NCBI GenBank assembly: GCA_017937655.1
Contig: JAGBDE010000005.1
Coordinates: 62,001-126,000, forward strand
DNA length: 64,000 bases
Direction: 5' to 3'
Source of the DNA: Clostridia bacterium
GTDB taxonomy: Bacteria; Bacillota; Clostridia; Christensenellales; Aristaeellaceae
In this document: one piece after another, positions 34,159 to 44,086 of the stretch
Position numbering within the stretch: the stretch's first letter is position 1
Layout of the letters: every line of letters starts with the position of its first letter
Program-made: the position numbers and the translations under genes
The notes under the pieces: generated by a model
What the model was told of the DNA's origin: nothing
What the model saw: the letters and a program-made list of their open reading frames with translations, nothing else
The model's database searches: none

Positions 34159-35823
34159 TCAGCGGCGGTCGCTGCCTGTGAACAGCTTTTGCCGCTGCCG
34201 GGTCTGTTTTTTCATGAATTCTTCGTAGGACATGGTGGGCTCGTCCGGCTCAGAATGGCGGCGGGGCTTGGGTTCGTCCTCAAAGAAGGGCAGGAGGGTT
34301 TCCCGCGTCTGGGCGACGGGCGTCCGGCGGCTGAGGGGCGTGGCCCGCATTTCGGGCTTTTGGGCGGCCTTTTCCTCCTCACGGCGCGCCTTTTTCACCT
34401 TGCGGTTTTCCCTGGGCGACGCATCCTGCGGGGCGATTTTATTCGGCTTTTCCGGTTTTTCCGTCCTTACGCTCCGCTTCTGCCCTTTTTCCTCCGGCCG
34501 ATCCTTAGGCTTTTTCTCCTGCTTTTTCACAGGCGCCACGGCGGCCAGGGTGTTCTTGATTTCCGGCTTTTTCTTTTCCTTGGGCTGCTGGGCGGCAGGC
34601 TCTTTCTTTGCCTTCTCCGGCAACCGGGCCGCCTGAGCTTCCTTGCGGGAGGACCGGGGCTGCTTCACGGTTTCCGTAAAGTTTTCCATGGGCCATTGGC
34701 TTTCCTTGCGGGGGATCTGCTTGCCAGTCAGCTTCTCAATATCCTTCAGGCACTTCATTTCGTCAATGCAGCAGAAGCTGATGGCAATGCCCTCCCGGCC
34801 GGCCCGGCCCGTGCGGCCAATGCGGTGCACATAGCTTTCCGGCTCATTGGGCAGGTCGTAGTTGAACACATGGCTCAGGCCTGCAATGTCGATGCCCCGG
34901 GCAGCGATATCGGTAGCGATCAGCACCCGGATCTTGCCGGTCTTGAAGCTGGAAAGGGCTTCCTGGCGGGCGTTCTGGCTCTTGTCGCCGTGAATGGCCC
35001 GTGCCTGGATCCCGGCCCGGGAAAGCTCCCGAACCACCCGGTCGGCGCCGTGCTTGGTGCGGGTGAACACCAGCGCGTTTTCCACCTCAGGCTGGGAAAG
35101 CAGATGGGCCAAAAGCCGCTTCTTGTTGGGCTTGTCCACCAGATACAGGCTCTGGTCAATGGCGTCCACGGTGCTGGACACGGGATCCACCTTCACCGTC
35201 ACCGGATTTTTGAGGATGGACAGGGCCAGCTTCTCCACCTCCGGGGGCATGGTGGCGGAAAACAGCAGCGTCTGCCGCTTTTCCGGCAGCTGGGCGATCA
35301 CCCGCCGCACGTCATGGATAAAGCCCATGTCCAGCATGCGGTCGGCCTCATCCAGCACGAAAATTTCCAGTTGCTTGAGGCTGATGTATCCCTGGCCGAT
35401 CAGGTCGTTAAGGCGGCCGGGGGTGGCCACCAGCACGTCCACACCCCGCTTGAGCTGATCCACCTGGGGTTGCTGGCCCACGCCGCCAAAAATGACGCAG
35501 GAGCGCAGGGCCAGCTTCTTGCCGTAAGCCACAAAGTTTTCCTGGATTTGCAGGGCCAGCTCCCGGGTGGGGGTCAGAATCAGCGCCCGGATGGGCCGCT
35601 TTTCGCCGCTGTGGCGGTGGGAGTTGAGCAGCTGCAAGATGGGCAGCGCAAAGGCCGCCGTCTTGCCGGTGCCGGTCTGGGCACAGCCCAGCAGGTCTTT
35701 GCCCTCCAATACCGGCGGGATGGTCTCCCGCTGGATGGGCGTGGGTTCGGTGTAGCCGCAAGCCTTGACAGCTGTCAAAAGCTGCGGCAGCAAATGCATA
35801 TCGTCAAAAGTCAAATCCTTCAT
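34159..35823 (-). CDS. DEAD-box ATP-dependent RNA helicase (RhlE/CshA-like)
   Basis: This 554-aa RNA helicase has a complete core (about 1-380): Q-motif [58 protein letters not shown] and [13 protein letters not shown]. The C-terminal 170 residues are low-complexity, rich in Lys/Glu/Pro/Arg, a probable RNA-binding tail, ending in [20 protein letters not shown]-box proteins remodel rRNA and mRNA, often under cold stress. It lies between a tiny basic ORF and the PHP-UvrD gene on the same strand. Confidence 0.95.
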   Translation of the reverse strand: MKDLTFDDMHLLPQLLTAVKACGYTEPTPIQRETIPPVLEGKDLLGCAQTGTGKTAAFALPILQLLNSHRHSGEKRPIRALILTPTRELALQIQENFVAYGKKLALRSCVIFGGVGQQPQVDQLKRGVDVLVATPGRLNDLIGQGYISLKQLEIFVLDEADRMLDMGFIHDVRRVIAQLPEKRQTLLFSATMPPEVEKLALSILKNPVTVKVDPVSSTVDAIDQSLYLVDKPNKKRLLAHLLSQPEVENALVFTRTKHGADRVVRELSRAGIQARAIHGDKSQNARQEALSSFKTGKIRVLIATDIAARGIDIAGLSHVFNYDLPNEPESYVHRIGRTGRAGREGIAISFCCIDEMKCLKDIEKLTGKQIPRKESQWPMENFTETVKQPRSSRKEAQAARLPEKAKKEPAAQQPKEKKKPEIKNTLAAVAPVKKQEKKPKDRPEEKGQKRSVRTEKPEKPNKIAPQDASPRENRKVKKARREEEKAAQKPEMRATPLSRRTPVAQTRETLLPFFEDEPKPRRHSEPDEPTMSYEEFMKKQTRQRQKLFTGSDRR

Positions 35824-35838
35824 CCTGTTCTCAGAGCG

Positions 35839-35934
35839 TCAGTGCCGGATGGGCCTGCGCTTCATGGTTTTTTTCGCCGGATACAGGGTCAGCAGCTCGC
35901 CGCTGGCCTTCGGCTGTTTTTTGGTTTTGGGCAT
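35839..35934 (-). CDS. Tiny basic ORF (31 aa), candidate small protein
   Basis: An ATG at 35934 with GGAGGGG seven bases upstream opens a 31-codon frame. Eleven of the 31 residues are Lys, Arg or His; it begins MPKTKKQPKASGELL and ends KRRPIRH. It stops 15 bp before the DEAD-box helicase start on the same strand. It could be a small RNA-binding protein, or a leader whose translation couples to the helicase. No family is recognised, and it might be fortuitous. Confidence 0.45.
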   Translation of the reverse strand: MPKTKKQPKASGELLTLYPAKKTMKRRPIRH

Positions 35935-36002
35935 CCTTCGCCCCTCCATGGGTCAGATTGAGAAAGCTGCGCCTTCCCTCTCCCCCATTTTTCCAAGAAA
36001 GG

Positions 36003-36635
36003 TCACAATTGATGCACTTTCTCAACGAGGGCTGCCGGGTCGTCCGCCGTGAAGAAGGCGGTGCCCATCACCAGGGTGTTCACGCCCGCCTTGGCCAGCT
36101 CCCAGGCGTTATCGCCGTTGATGCCGCCATCGGCCTGGATGTCCCCATGGAAGCCCATCAGCCGGAGCTCCGCCGCCTTTTTCAGCACGTCCCGCATGAG
36201 GCTCTGGCCGCCAAAGCCAGGCTCCACCGTCATCAGCAGCACCCGGTCAAGCAAAGGCAGCACCTCCCGCAGGGTGTCCGCCGGGGTGCCCGGTTTCAGG
36301 GACGCGCCAACCCGCAGGCCCAGTTCCTTGATCTTGCGGATGCAGGGCAGGAAATCATTGGCTTCCTGGTGGATGGTGATGTGGTCGGCCCCGGCTTTTG
36401 CAAAGGCCTCCACATAGTTTATGGGGTCGGTGAGCATTAAATGCACGTCACAGAAAAGAGAAAACTCTTTTTTTACGGCCTTGAGCAACGCCGGGCCGAA
36501 GCTCAGGTTGGGCACAAAATGGCCGTCCATCACGTCAAAGTGGAGCTCGTCCGCGCCGCTTGTTTCAATCAGGCTGACGGACTGTTGCATCCTGAGCAGA
36601 TCTGCCGCCAAAATGGAAGGCGCAACCTTAGTCAT
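36003..36635 (-). CDS. rpe: Ribulose-phosphate 3-epimerase
   Basis: The 210-aa TIM-barrel enzyme interconverts ribulose-5-phosphate and xylulose-5-phosphate in the pentose phosphate pathway. APSILAADLL, HFDVMDGHFVPNLSFGP, DVHLML, VEPGFGGQSL and ADGGIN show the metal and phosphate sites. Its start overlaps rsgA by 8 bp, so it is translationally coupled at the end of the housekeeping operon. No clear terminator follows. Confidence 0.96.
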   Translation of the reverse strand: MTKVAPSILAADLLRMQQSVSLIETSGADELHFDVMDGHFVPNLSFGPALLKAVKKEFSLFCDVHLMLTDPINYVEAFAKAGADHITIHQEANDFLPCIRKIKELGLRVGASLKPGTPADTLREVLPLLDRVLLMTVEPGFGGQSLMRDVLKKAAELRLMGFHGDIQADGGINGDNAWELAKAGVNTLVMGTAFFTADDPAALVEKVHQL

Positions 36636-37515
36636 AGCGATTCCTCCATGCTTCCCGTACTTTATCCAGCAGTTGGTGGTAGCGTTTGAGCCGTTCCTGG
36701 CCCAGTTTTCCGTCCTTTGCGGCCTCCAGCACCGCGCAGCCCGGCTCCGCGTAGTGGTAGCAGGGCGAGAAGCGGCATTGGCCCTCGTAGGGGGCGAAAT
36801 CCGGATAGTAGTTTTTCAGCTCGATGGGCTCCATGCCGCTCCAGAGTTCCAGCAGGCTGAAGCCGGGAGTGTCCAGCACCTGGTAATCCCCCTCAAACAT
36901 CAGCTCCGCATGGCGGGTGGTGTGTTTGCCCCGGCTGATCTTTTTGCTGATCTCGCCGGTTTTCAGTTCCAGGCCGGTGACTGCGCTGAGCAGCGTGCTT
37001 TTGCCCACGCCGCTTTGCCCCGCAAAGCAACAGATGCCCTGCCGGAGCAAACCCCGCAGTTCTTCCACGCCCTGGCCGGTCTTGGCGCTGACCTGCAAAA
37101 TGGGCATATCCAGCGCGCCGTACTCCTGCCTGACCGTTTCAAAAAGGCTTTCATCCAGGTCGCATTTGTTCACGATCAGCGCCGGCTGGATGGACTGGCG
37201 GGTGGCCATGATCAGCATGGTATCCACCAGCGAGAAATCCGGCTGAGGCTCCGGGGCGATGACCAGCAGAATATACCGGATATTGGCCACCGGCGGGCGG
37301 ATGAGCAGGTTCTGCCGGGGAAGGATCTCCTCCACCCAGCCGTGCTCATCGCCGAAAGCGGGCGTCAGCCGGATCTGGTCGCCCACGGTGGGGGTGATGT
37401 GCTGCTTGCGGAACTTGCCCTTGGCCCGGAGCACATGCACCTCGCCGGTCTTTTCCCTGGCGTAGTAAAACCCGCCTATGCCTTTCACAATAACGCCTTC
37501 GCGCATTTCCTCCAA
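36628..37515 (-). CDS. rsgA: Ribosome small subunit biogenesis GTPase RsgA
   Basis: This 295-aa protein has an N-terminal OB fold, a circularly permuted GTPase domain with G4 (VNKCDLDE) before G1 (GQSGVGKST) and G3 (DTPGFS), and a C-terminal zinc site (CRFSPCYHYAEPGCAV). RsgA checks late 30S maturation. It lies 2 bp behind pknB, the usual Firmicutes order. Confidence 0.96.
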   Translation of the reverse strand: MEEMREGVIVKGIGGFYYAREKTGEVHVLRAKGKFRKQHITPTVGDQIRLTPAFGDEHGWVEEILPRQNLLIRPPVANIRYILLVIAPEPQPDFSLVDTMLIMATRQSIQPALIVNKCDLDESLFETVRQEYGALDMPILQVSAKTGQGVEELRGLLRQGICCFAGQSGVGKSTLLSAVTGLELKTGEISKKISRGKHTTRHAELMFEGDYQVLDTPGFSLLELWSGMEPIELKNYYPDFAPYEGQCRFSPCYHYAEPGCAVLEAAKDGKLGQERLKRYHQLLDKVREAWRNRYD

Positions 37516-37517
37516 TG

Positions 37518-39419
37518 TTACTGTTCCTCCTGCTGCAGGGTCACTGTCTGCTCCTGATAAACTTCGTCGTCCACGTAGATCCGGCAGATCATGCTGCCGC
37601 CGTAAGCGGATACCAGCGGCACGGTTACCTTGCCGCTCTGGCCCGCGGGGTAAACTTCCACATGCTGCTCCCTTTCGCCCTGGGATTCCAGCAGCACCAC
37701 CCGGATGGTTCGGTCCTGATCGGCGGCGTCCAGGTTGAAGATGACTTCGCCGGTATATCCTGCACCCGCCACGCCGATGGTCAGGGTCACCGTTCCGTCG
37801 ATGACGATCTGGGTGCCGGCGGCCGGGCTCTGGCTGATAACCTTGCCGATCTGGCTTTCATCCAGCACGGGCTCGTACAGGGGTTCAGCGGCCTTCTGGC
37901 TGTTCTGGGTCAGGGAAGCCGTGGCTTCCTCCAGGGGCATGCCCATAACGTTGGGCACCAGGGTGCTGCCGCCGGAAATGGTCAGTTCCACGTCCTGGCC
38001 GGGGGTGAAGGGCGATCCCGCCTGGGGCCGCTGCTGCAGCACCGTTCCGATGGGCTCCGTGGACACGATGCGCACCACGGTAATGGTGAAGCCCATGTCC
38101 TTGAGCTTGGCGTAAGCGGTATCGTAAGCCGTGCCCACGTAGCTGGGCAGGGATTCCTGCACCGGGCCCAGGCTGATGGTGACCAGCATGCTGTCGCCGG
38201 TGCGCATGGGGGTGTCCGCCGCGGGGATCTGGGAGATCACGTATCCTGCCGGGACGATGTCGCTGTTCACGTCGGTCTGGGTCCAGATCAGGCCCTCCCG
38301 GCGGACGGTGCTGCTGGCTTCCGCCACGGTGTAGTCCGCCAGATCCGGCGCCATGACCCGGTTGGCCACCTGGTCGTAAATATTGATGGCGCCGATGGTA
38401 AGCAGCGCCAGCGCCGCCAGAGTGAGAAGGGTGGTCAGCAGGGTATAGCCCGCGTTGCGCTTGCGCTTGTGGGAAGAACGCTTCTGGGTGTTCTGGCTGC
38501 CGGAAGGCACGTAGGGCTTGCCATCAGCCCGGACGGGCGCAGGCGGCTGCCTCTTGCCCTCGGCGGGCGGCTGGGGCGCCACCAGCTCCGGATCCAGCTT
38601 GCCCTCCCGGGCCTGCAAAAGGGCGTCCGCCATTTCCCGGGCCGACTGGAAGCGATCCTTGGGGTTCTTGGCCATGGCCTTCATCACCACCGCCACAAGG
38701 GCAGGGGGCGCTTCCGGCGCAAAGTCCGGAATGGGCGGGGGCATGTCCTTGATGTGCTGCATGGCCACCGCCACAGGGGTATCGCCCACAAAGGGCACCC
38801 GGCCGGTGAGCATCTCGTACATGACGATGCCGGTGGAATACAGGTCGCTGGTGCATTCCACCACGCTGCCGGAGGCCTGCTCCGGGGAAGAGTAATGCAC
38901 GGAACCCACCACCGTGTCGCCCTTGGAAATGGTGAAGGCGTTGGTCATGCGGGCAATGCCGAAGTCCGCCACCTTCACGTGGCCGTCGGCGTGGATCAGC
39001 ACGTTCTGGGGCTTGATGTCCCGGTGGATGATGCCGTTGTCATGGGCATGCTGCAGGGCGCTCAGGATGCGCACGGCCACCTGAATGGTGGTCTGCCAGT
39101 TGAGGCGGCCCTTCTGGCGGATGATGTCCTTGAGCGTATTGCCGCTGACGTATTCCAGCACCAGGTAGCGGTACTCGCCCTCCACGCCCACGTCCAGCAG
39201 GTTGACGATGTTGTGATGGCTCATCAGGCTGGCGGCCTGGGCCTCCCGCTGGAAGCGTTCCAGGAATTCCTTGTCGCTGTTGTATTCGCTTTTGAGGATC
39301 TTCACCGCCACGCTGTGGCCGGTGCGGATATCCACCGCCCGGTAGACCAGGCTCATGCCACCCTGGCCGATGAATTCCTCCAGTTTATATCGCTCTGCAA
39401 AGAGCATTCCCTTCATCAT
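37518..39419 (-). CDS. pknB: PASTA-domain Ser/Thr protein kinase
   Basis: The 633-aa protein is a Stk1/PrkC-type receptor kinase. The kinase domain (about 10-270) has GQGGMSLVY, VAVKIL, HRDIKPQNV and DFGIAR. A juxtamembrane linker and one transmembrane helix (about 330-352) lead to three extracellular PASTA repeats and a final beta-rich domain. PASTA kinases sense muropeptides or lipid II and control cell-wall synthesis and spore germination. The start overlaps the stp stop (ATGA), so kinase and phosphatase are coupled. Confidence 0.96.
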   Translation of the reverse strand: MMKGMLFAERYKLEEFIGQGGMSLVYRAVDIRTGHSVAVKILKSEYNSDKEFLERFQREAQAASLMSHHNIVNLLDVGVEGEYRYLVLEYVSGNTLKDIIRQKGRLNWQTTIQVAVRILSALQHAHDNGIIHRDIKPQNVLIHADGHVKVADFGIARMTNAFTISKGDTVVGSVHYSSPEQASGSVVECTSDLYSTGIVMYEMLTGRVPFVGDTPVAVAMQHIKDMPPPIPDFAPEAPPALVAVVMKAMAKNPKDRFQSAREMADALLQAREGKLDPELVAPQPPAEGKRQPPAPVRADGKPYVPSGSQNTQKRSSHKRKRNAGYTLLTTLLTLAALALLTIGAINIYDQVANRVMAPDLADYTVAEASSTVRREGLIWTQTDVNSDIVPAGYVISQIPAADTPMRTGDSMLVTISLGPVQESLPSYVGTAYDTAYAKLKDMGFTITVVRIVSTEPIGTVLQQRPQAGSPFTPGQDVELTISGGSTLVPNVMGMPLEEATASLTQNSQKAAEPLYEPVLDESQIGKVISQSPAAGTQIVIDGTVTLTIGVAGAGYTGEVIFNLDAADQDRTIRVVLLESQGEREQHVEVYPAGQSGKVTVPLVSAYGGSMICRIYVDDEVYQEQTVTLQQEEQ

Positions 39420-40123
39420 GCTTCTGCCTCCTCAATCCGGCAGATGACAAAGGAAATATTATCCGTGCCGCCGTTTTCCAGTGCCAGCTCCATCAGCCGG
39501 GCGGAGGCCTTTTCGTCATCCATATCGGTCAAAATCCGGGAGATTTCTTCGTCCTCCACCATGTTGTACAGGCCGTCGGAGCAAATGAGCCAGCGGTCGC
39601 CGGGCTGCTTGTCCGCGGTGAGAACGTCCGTCTCCACAATGGGGTCGATGCCCACCGCCCGGGTGATGATGTTCCGATAGGGGTGGGTCTTTGCCATTTC
39701 GGGGGTGATGACGTTCTTGCGGACCAGCTCGGCCACCATGCTGTGATCCAGGGTCAGCTGCTCCAGCTTGCCCTCCCGGAAGCGGTAGGCCCGGCTGTCG
39801 CCCACATGGCCGATCAGGATCTGCTCCTCCCCCTCCCACAGGAAGGTGAGGGTGGTGCCCATGCCCTGAAGGTTCTCGTCCTCTGCGGACATGCTGAAAA
39901 TGCGGCGATTGGCAGCATCCACCGCAAGGCGCAGGGCTTTCTCGTCGGGGGTTTTATTTCCTAGGGCGGCAGTAAGCACCTCCACGGCCACCCGGCTGGC
40001 GGTCTCGCCGCCCTTGTGGCCGCCCATGCCGTCCGCCACGCCGTAAATGCGCTGGCTGACCAGCAGGCTGTCCTGATTGTTGGCCCGAACTATTCCCTGA
40101 TGCGTATTCTGACAAACCCTCAT
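39416..40123 (-). CDS. stp: PP2C-type Ser/Thr phosphatase
   Basis: The 235-aa phosphatase carries the metal-binding motifs of the Stp1/PrpC family: GVADGMGGHKGGE near 30-42, GHVGDSRAY near 115, and SDGLYNM plus GGTDNISFV at the end. It reverses phosphorylation by the adjacent PASTA kinase. It follows rlmN by 61 bp. Confidence 0.95.
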   Translation of the reverse strand: MRVCQNTHQGIVRANNQDSLLVSQRIYGVADGMGGHKGGETASRVAVEVLTAALGNKTPDEKALRLAVDAANRRIFSMSAEDENLQGMGTTLTFLWEGEEQILIGHVGDSRAYRFREGKLEQLTLDHSMVAELVRKNVITPEMAKTHPYRNIITRAVGIDPIVETDVLTADKQPGDRWLICSDGLYNMVEDEEISRILTDMDDEKASARLMELALENGGTDNISFVICRIEEAEA

Positions 40124-40184
40124 GGCAATTTCTCCTTCATTGGCCGCTGATAACGGGTGTATCTCATGGGTTTATAGTAACAAT

Positions 40185-41228
40185 TCAGCTCTGGGATTGC
40201 AAGTGTCTCCTGCGGAGCTGACCGCAGGCGCCGCCGATATCGGAACCCATCTCCCGGCGGACGGTGGCGGAGATGTGCTTTTCCTCCAGGGTGTGCAAAA
40301 ATTCCTGCACCGCCTTGGGAGACGCAGGCTGCAGGCTGCGCTCGTCCACGTGGTTGAGGGGGATCAGGTTCACGTGGCACTGCAGATCGCGAAGCAGCTG
40401 GGAAAGCTCGATGGCGTGCTCCCGGCGGCTGTTCAGCTGGTTGATGAGGGCATACTCAAACACCACCCGGCGGCCGGTTTTCTTCACGTAGAAGCGCACC
40501 GCGTCCATGGTTTCCTCCAGGCTGTAGGCGTTGGCCACAGGCATGATCTGCTTGCGGATACGGTCATTGGGCGCGTGGAGGGACAGGCTCAGGGTGATGC
40601 CCAGGTTTTCCTCGGCCAGCTTGCGGATCATGGGAGCCAGGCCGCAGGTGCTGACGGAAATGTTCCGCAGGCTGATGTTCAGCCCTTCGGGGTCGTTGAC
40701 GGCCCGGAGGAAGCGCAAAGTGTGGTCGTAGTTATCCAGAGGCTCGCCGCTGCCCATGAGCACGATGTGGCCCACGTGGCCCTTATCGCCCAGGAAGCGG
40801 TTGGCCAAAAGCACCTCTGCCAGCATTTCGCCGCTGGACAGGTTGCGCACACAACCGTTGAGCGTACTGGCGCAGAAGGCACAGCCCATCTTGCAGCCAA
40901 TCTGGGTGGAAATGCACAGGCTGTAGCCGTAATGGTAGTGCATCAGCACGCCTTCGATCAGATGGTCGTCCAGGCAGCGGAACAGGAACTTGACGGTGTC
41001 GTCCTTCTGGGAAGGGAACACCTGGTGGATCTCCATGGGAAGATCCACACACTCGTCCATCAGCTTCTGACGAAAATCCTTGGGCAGGTTGGTCATTTCG
41101 GAGAAAGGCACGCCCTTGCTTAGCCAGCTGTACAGCTGCTTGGCCCGAAAGGCGGGCTGGCCCTGCTCTTTCAGGTATTCCCCCAGCTCCTGCCGGGTCT
41201 TGTCCAGCAAAATCAGCTTGTCAGCCAT
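40185..41228 (-). CDS. rlmN: 23S rRNA/tRNA adenine-C2 methyltransferase RlmN
   Basis: This 347-aa radical-SAM enzyme methylates A2503 of 23S rRNA and A37 of some tRNAs. The cluster motif CKMGCAFCAS (CxxxCxxC) lies near 116-125, GSGEPLDN downstream, and the C-terminal MGSDIGGACGQL contains the methyl-accepting cysteine. It shares one base with the rsmB stop. Confidence 0.96.
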   Translation of the reverse strand: MADKLILLDKTRQELGEYLKEQGQPAFRAKQLYSWLSKGVPFSEMTNLPKDFRQKLMDECVDLPMEIHQVFPSQKDDTVKFLFRCLDDHLIEGVLMHYHYGYSLCISTQIGCKMGCAFCASTLNGCVRNLSSGEMLAEVLLANRFLGDKGHVGHIVLMGSGEPLDNYDHTLRFLRAVNDPEGLNISLRNISVSTCGLAPMIRKLAEENLGITLSLSLHAPNDRIRKQIMPVANAYSLEETMDAVRFYVKKTGRRVVFEYALINQLNSRREHAIELSQLLRDLQCHVNLIPLNHVDERSLQPASPKAVQEFLHTLEEKHISATVRREMGSDIGGACGQLRRRHLQSQS

Positions 41229-42658
41229 CAGCGCGCCCTCCGCATCTTAGCGATGAAGAAGCCCTCCACCTGATCCCGGTGGGGAAGCAGCTGCAGGCCG
41301 TACTTATCCTGCTTTTCGCGAATTTCTGCGGGCAGGGTGGCGGGCAGAGTGACCAGCTGGTATTCCGGATGCCGGGCCAGGAAATCCTCCACCTGCCGGC
41401 GATTTTCCTCGGGCAGGATGGAGCAGGTGGAATAGACCAGCGTTCCGCCGGGCTTCACATAGCGGCAGACGGTGTCCAGCAGCTTTTTCTGGGTCTCCAC
41501 GATGGCGGGGATGTCCTCCGGCTTGAGGCGATGCTTGATGTCCGGCTTCTCCGCCATGACGCCGGTGCCGGAGCAGGGCGCGTCCAGCAGAACCGCATCC
41601 AGGCTGGTTTCCAGGTCTTCCCGATACTGGGAAGCGTCCCGGGCGGTGGGCCGCAGGTTGTCCAGCTTCAGGCGGCGCTTCACGCCGTCCAGCAGCTGGG
41701 CCCGCTTTTCGTGCAGCTCCCAGGCAAACACGCGGCCGGTCAGCTGCATTTTTTCGCACATGTAGGCAGACTTGCCGCCGGGGGCAGCGCAGGCATCCAG
41801 GATGCGCATGCCGGGCTTCACGTCCACCGCCTCTGCGGCCAGAATGCTGCTCTGGCCCTGGATGGAGTAAAGGCCGGAGCGGAAGTCCGCATCCGTGGCA
41901 GGATTCACGCCGCCGGTCACCAGCCAGGCATGGGGGGCGACGCCCCGGGTGAAGGGCCATTCCTTCTTTTGGAGCAGCTCCTCAAATTGCTTATCGGTCA
42001 GCTTGGTCATGTTGGGACGCAGCACCACCGGGTGGCTGTTTTCCCGATGGAGCAGCAGCGCTTCGGCCTCGTCATAGCCGTAAGCATCCGCCAGCTTTTC
42101 CGTCAGCCAGCGGGGCGTGGAGGACTCAATGCTCAGCCACTCCAGAGGATCGTCCTCCTTCACGGGCCAGCGGAGTTCCTCCTTGCGACGGCTCAGGTTG
42201 CGCAGAACCGCGTTGATGAACCCGGCGGAGGACTCCATGCCCAGCTGCTTGACCAGCTTCACCGCCTCGTTGACGGCGGCGCTGTCCGGCACCCTGTCCA
42301 GCATCAAAATCTGGTATGCGCCCATGCGGAGGATGTCCTGCTGCACGGCTTCCCGGGCAGGGAACTCCATCAGCTGATCCAGCACATAGTCCAGCTTCAG
42401 CTGGTTTTCCAGCGTGCCGTACACAAGATTGGTCACCAGCCGGCGATCCTCCGGCTTCAGGCCGTTTTCCGGCAGCCGCTCGTTCAGGCTCAGGCCCGCG
42501 TAGGCGCCGTCCTTGTGGATGCTGAGAAGAATCTCCAGGGCGATTTTCCGGGCGTTGGGGCCCTGGGGTTTCGCAGGCTTTCTGTCGCCCTGCCGGGGCT
42601 TGCCGCGATAAGGCTTTGCGCCGTTTTTCGGGAATCTGTCCCGCTTTTGCTCACTCAT
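41228..42658 (-). CDS. rsmB: 16S rRNA m5C967 methyltransferase RsmB
   Basis: The 476-aa protein has an N-terminal NusB-like domain (about 30-170) and a C-terminal NOL1/NOP2/Sun methyltransferase domain. LDACAAPGGKSAYM binds SAM; DAPCSGTGVM and STCSILPEEN hold the two cysteines. A basic disordered N-terminus of about 35 residues is a small extension. It overlaps fmt by 4 bp. Confidence 0.95.
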   Translation of the reverse strand: MSEQKRDRFPKNGAKPYRGKPRQGDRKPAKPQGPNARKIALEILLSIHKDGAYAGLSLNERLPENGLKPEDRRLVTNLVYGTLENQLKLDYVLDQLMEFPAREAVQQDILRMGAYQILMLDRVPDSAAVNEAVKLVKQLGMESSAGFINAVLRNLSRRKEELRWPVKEDDPLEWLSIESSTPRWLTEKLADAYGYDEAEALLLHRENSHPVVLRPNMTKLTDKQFEELLQKKEWPFTRGVAPHAWLVTGGVNPATDADFRSGLYSIQGQSSILAAEAVDVKPGMRILDACAAPGGKSAYMCEKMQLTGRVFAWELHEKRAQLLDGVKRRLKLDNLRPTARDASQYREDLETSLDAVLLDAPCSGTGVMAEKPDIKHRLKPEDIPAIVETQKKLLDTVCRYVKPGGTLVYSTCSILPEENRRQVEDFLARHPEYQLVTLPATLPAEIREKQDKYGLQLLPHRDQVEGFFIAKMRRAR

Positions 42659-43590
42659 AAACGTACCTCGTCAAGTTTGACTCCCTCGGGGATGGAATGT
42701 CCCAGCAGGTAAGCCTTTGCTTCCATTCGCTTGGCGCCGGGGGCCTGGATCTCACACAGTTCGATGGCTCCGTCGCCGGTGGCAACGATCAGGCCCTTTT
42801 TGCGGTCTGCGCAGAGCACCGTGCCAGGCTCGCCATGGCCTTCTGCGGCCTTGCCCCGCCAGATCTTCAGCGCGCCCTCCTCCAGCTGCACATAGGCGCA
42901 GGGCCAGGGGCTCATGGCCCGGATCTGGCACAGGCACCGGGCGGTAGGCTGGGTGAAGTCCATCTGGCCCATTTCCTTCACGATCTTGGAATCGTAGGTC
43001 ATCTGGCTGTGATCCTGGGGCGTGGGGGTCAGGTCGCCCGCTTCCAGGCGGCGCAGGGTCTCAATCAGAAGTTCCGCGCCGATGTGGCTCAACCGCTCGG
43101 TCAGCTCGCCGGCGGTTTCCTCCGGGCCGATGTCCACGGTCTTTTTCAGCAGCATGTCGCCGGTGTCGATGCCGGCGTCGCTGAACATGGTGGTCACGCC
43201 GGTGACGGTCTCGCCAGCCAGCACCGCCCACTGCACGGGCGCAGGGCCACGATGCTTGGGCAAGAGCGACGTATGCACGTTCACCGTGCCCATGGGAGGC
43301 ACGTCCAGCACTTCCTGGGACAGAATCTGCCCAAAGGCCGCCGTCACGCACAGGTCGGGAGCCAGGCTGCGAAGGGGCTCCAGGCCGTCCAGGCGCATTT
43401 TTACCGGCTGAAACACGGGAATGCCGTGCTTCAGGGCGCATTCCTTCACGGGGGTCATCTGCACCTTGCCGCCCCGGCCCTTGGGCTTGTCCGGCTGGGT
43501 GAAAACGCCCACCACTTCATATTCGCTGTTGACAAGGGCTTCCAGCACCGGCACGGAAAAGTCCGGGGTGCCCATAAACACGATTCTCAA
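42655..43590 (-). CDS. fmt: Methionyl-tRNA formyltransferase
   Basis: The 311-aa enzyme formylates initiator Met-tRNA. FMGTPDFSVPVLEAL, the catalytic region VHTSLLPKHRGPAPVQWAVLAGE and SDAGIDTGDML are diagnostic. It overlaps def by 4 bp, the common pairing of formylase and deformylase. Confidence 0.97.
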   Translation of the reverse strand: MRIVFMGTPDFSVPVLEALVNSEYEVVGVFTQPDKPKGRGGKVQMTPVKECALKHGIPVFQPVKMRLDGLEPLRSLAPDLCVTAAFGQILSQEVLDVPPMGTVNVHTSLLPKHRGPAPVQWAVLAGETVTGVTTMFSDAGIDTGDMLLKKTVDIGPEETAGELTERLSHIGAELLIETLRRLEAGDLTPTPQDHSQMTYDSKIVKEMGQMDFTQPTARCLCQIRAMSPWPCAYVQLEEGALKIWRGKAAEGHGEPGTVLCADRKKGLIVATGDGAIELCEIQAPGAKRMEAKAYLLGHSIPEGVKLDEVRL

Positions 43591-44072
43591 TCCTGCTCCT
43601 CCTCGTCCTCGTCGTCATCGTCGTCGAAAATTTCTTCGTCCATCTTGTCCACGTACAGAACGCCGTCCAGGTGGTCCAGCTCGTGGCAGACGGCCCGGGC
43701 GAAGAACTCCTCGGCCTCAAACTCGATGGCGTTGCCCTCGGCGTCCTGGGCCTGCACCCGCAGCTTGTTGGGCCGGGTGACGATGCCCCGGCGGCCAGGC
43801 ACGCTCAGGCAGCCCTCGGGGCCGGTCTGGGAGCCTTCACTCTCCACGATCACAGGGTTCACCAGCTCAATCAGCCCGTCGCCGATGTCAATGACCACCA
43901 CCCGGCGCAGGATGCCCACCTGGGGCGCCGCCAGGCCCACGCCGTCCGCCTTGTACATGGTGTCCGCCATATCGGAAAGCAAAGTTTTCAGCCGCTGGTC
44001 AAATTTCTCCACGGGCTTGCAAACCTTGCGCAGCTTGGAATCTCCAATTTCAACAATCTTTCTGTAAGCCAT
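43587..44072 (-). CDS. def: Peptide deformylase
   Basis: The 161-aa metalloprotease removes the N-formyl group from new proteins. Its three motifs are visible: GVGLAAPQVG, EGCLSVPG and HELDHLDGVLY with the HExxH-like zinc site (HELDH). The tail is very acidic (a run of D/E at the C-terminus), a slight oddity. Confidence 0.97.
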   Translation of the reverse strand: MAYRKIVEIGDSKLRKVCKPVEKFDQRLKTLLSDMADTMYKADGVGLAAPQVGILRRVVVIDIGDGLIELVNPVIVESEGSQTGPEGCLSVPGRRGIVTRPNKLRVQAQDAEGNAIEFEAEEFFARAVCHELDHLDGVLYVDKMDEEIFDDDDDEDEEEQD

Positions 44073-44086
44073 GATTCCTGTCTCCT

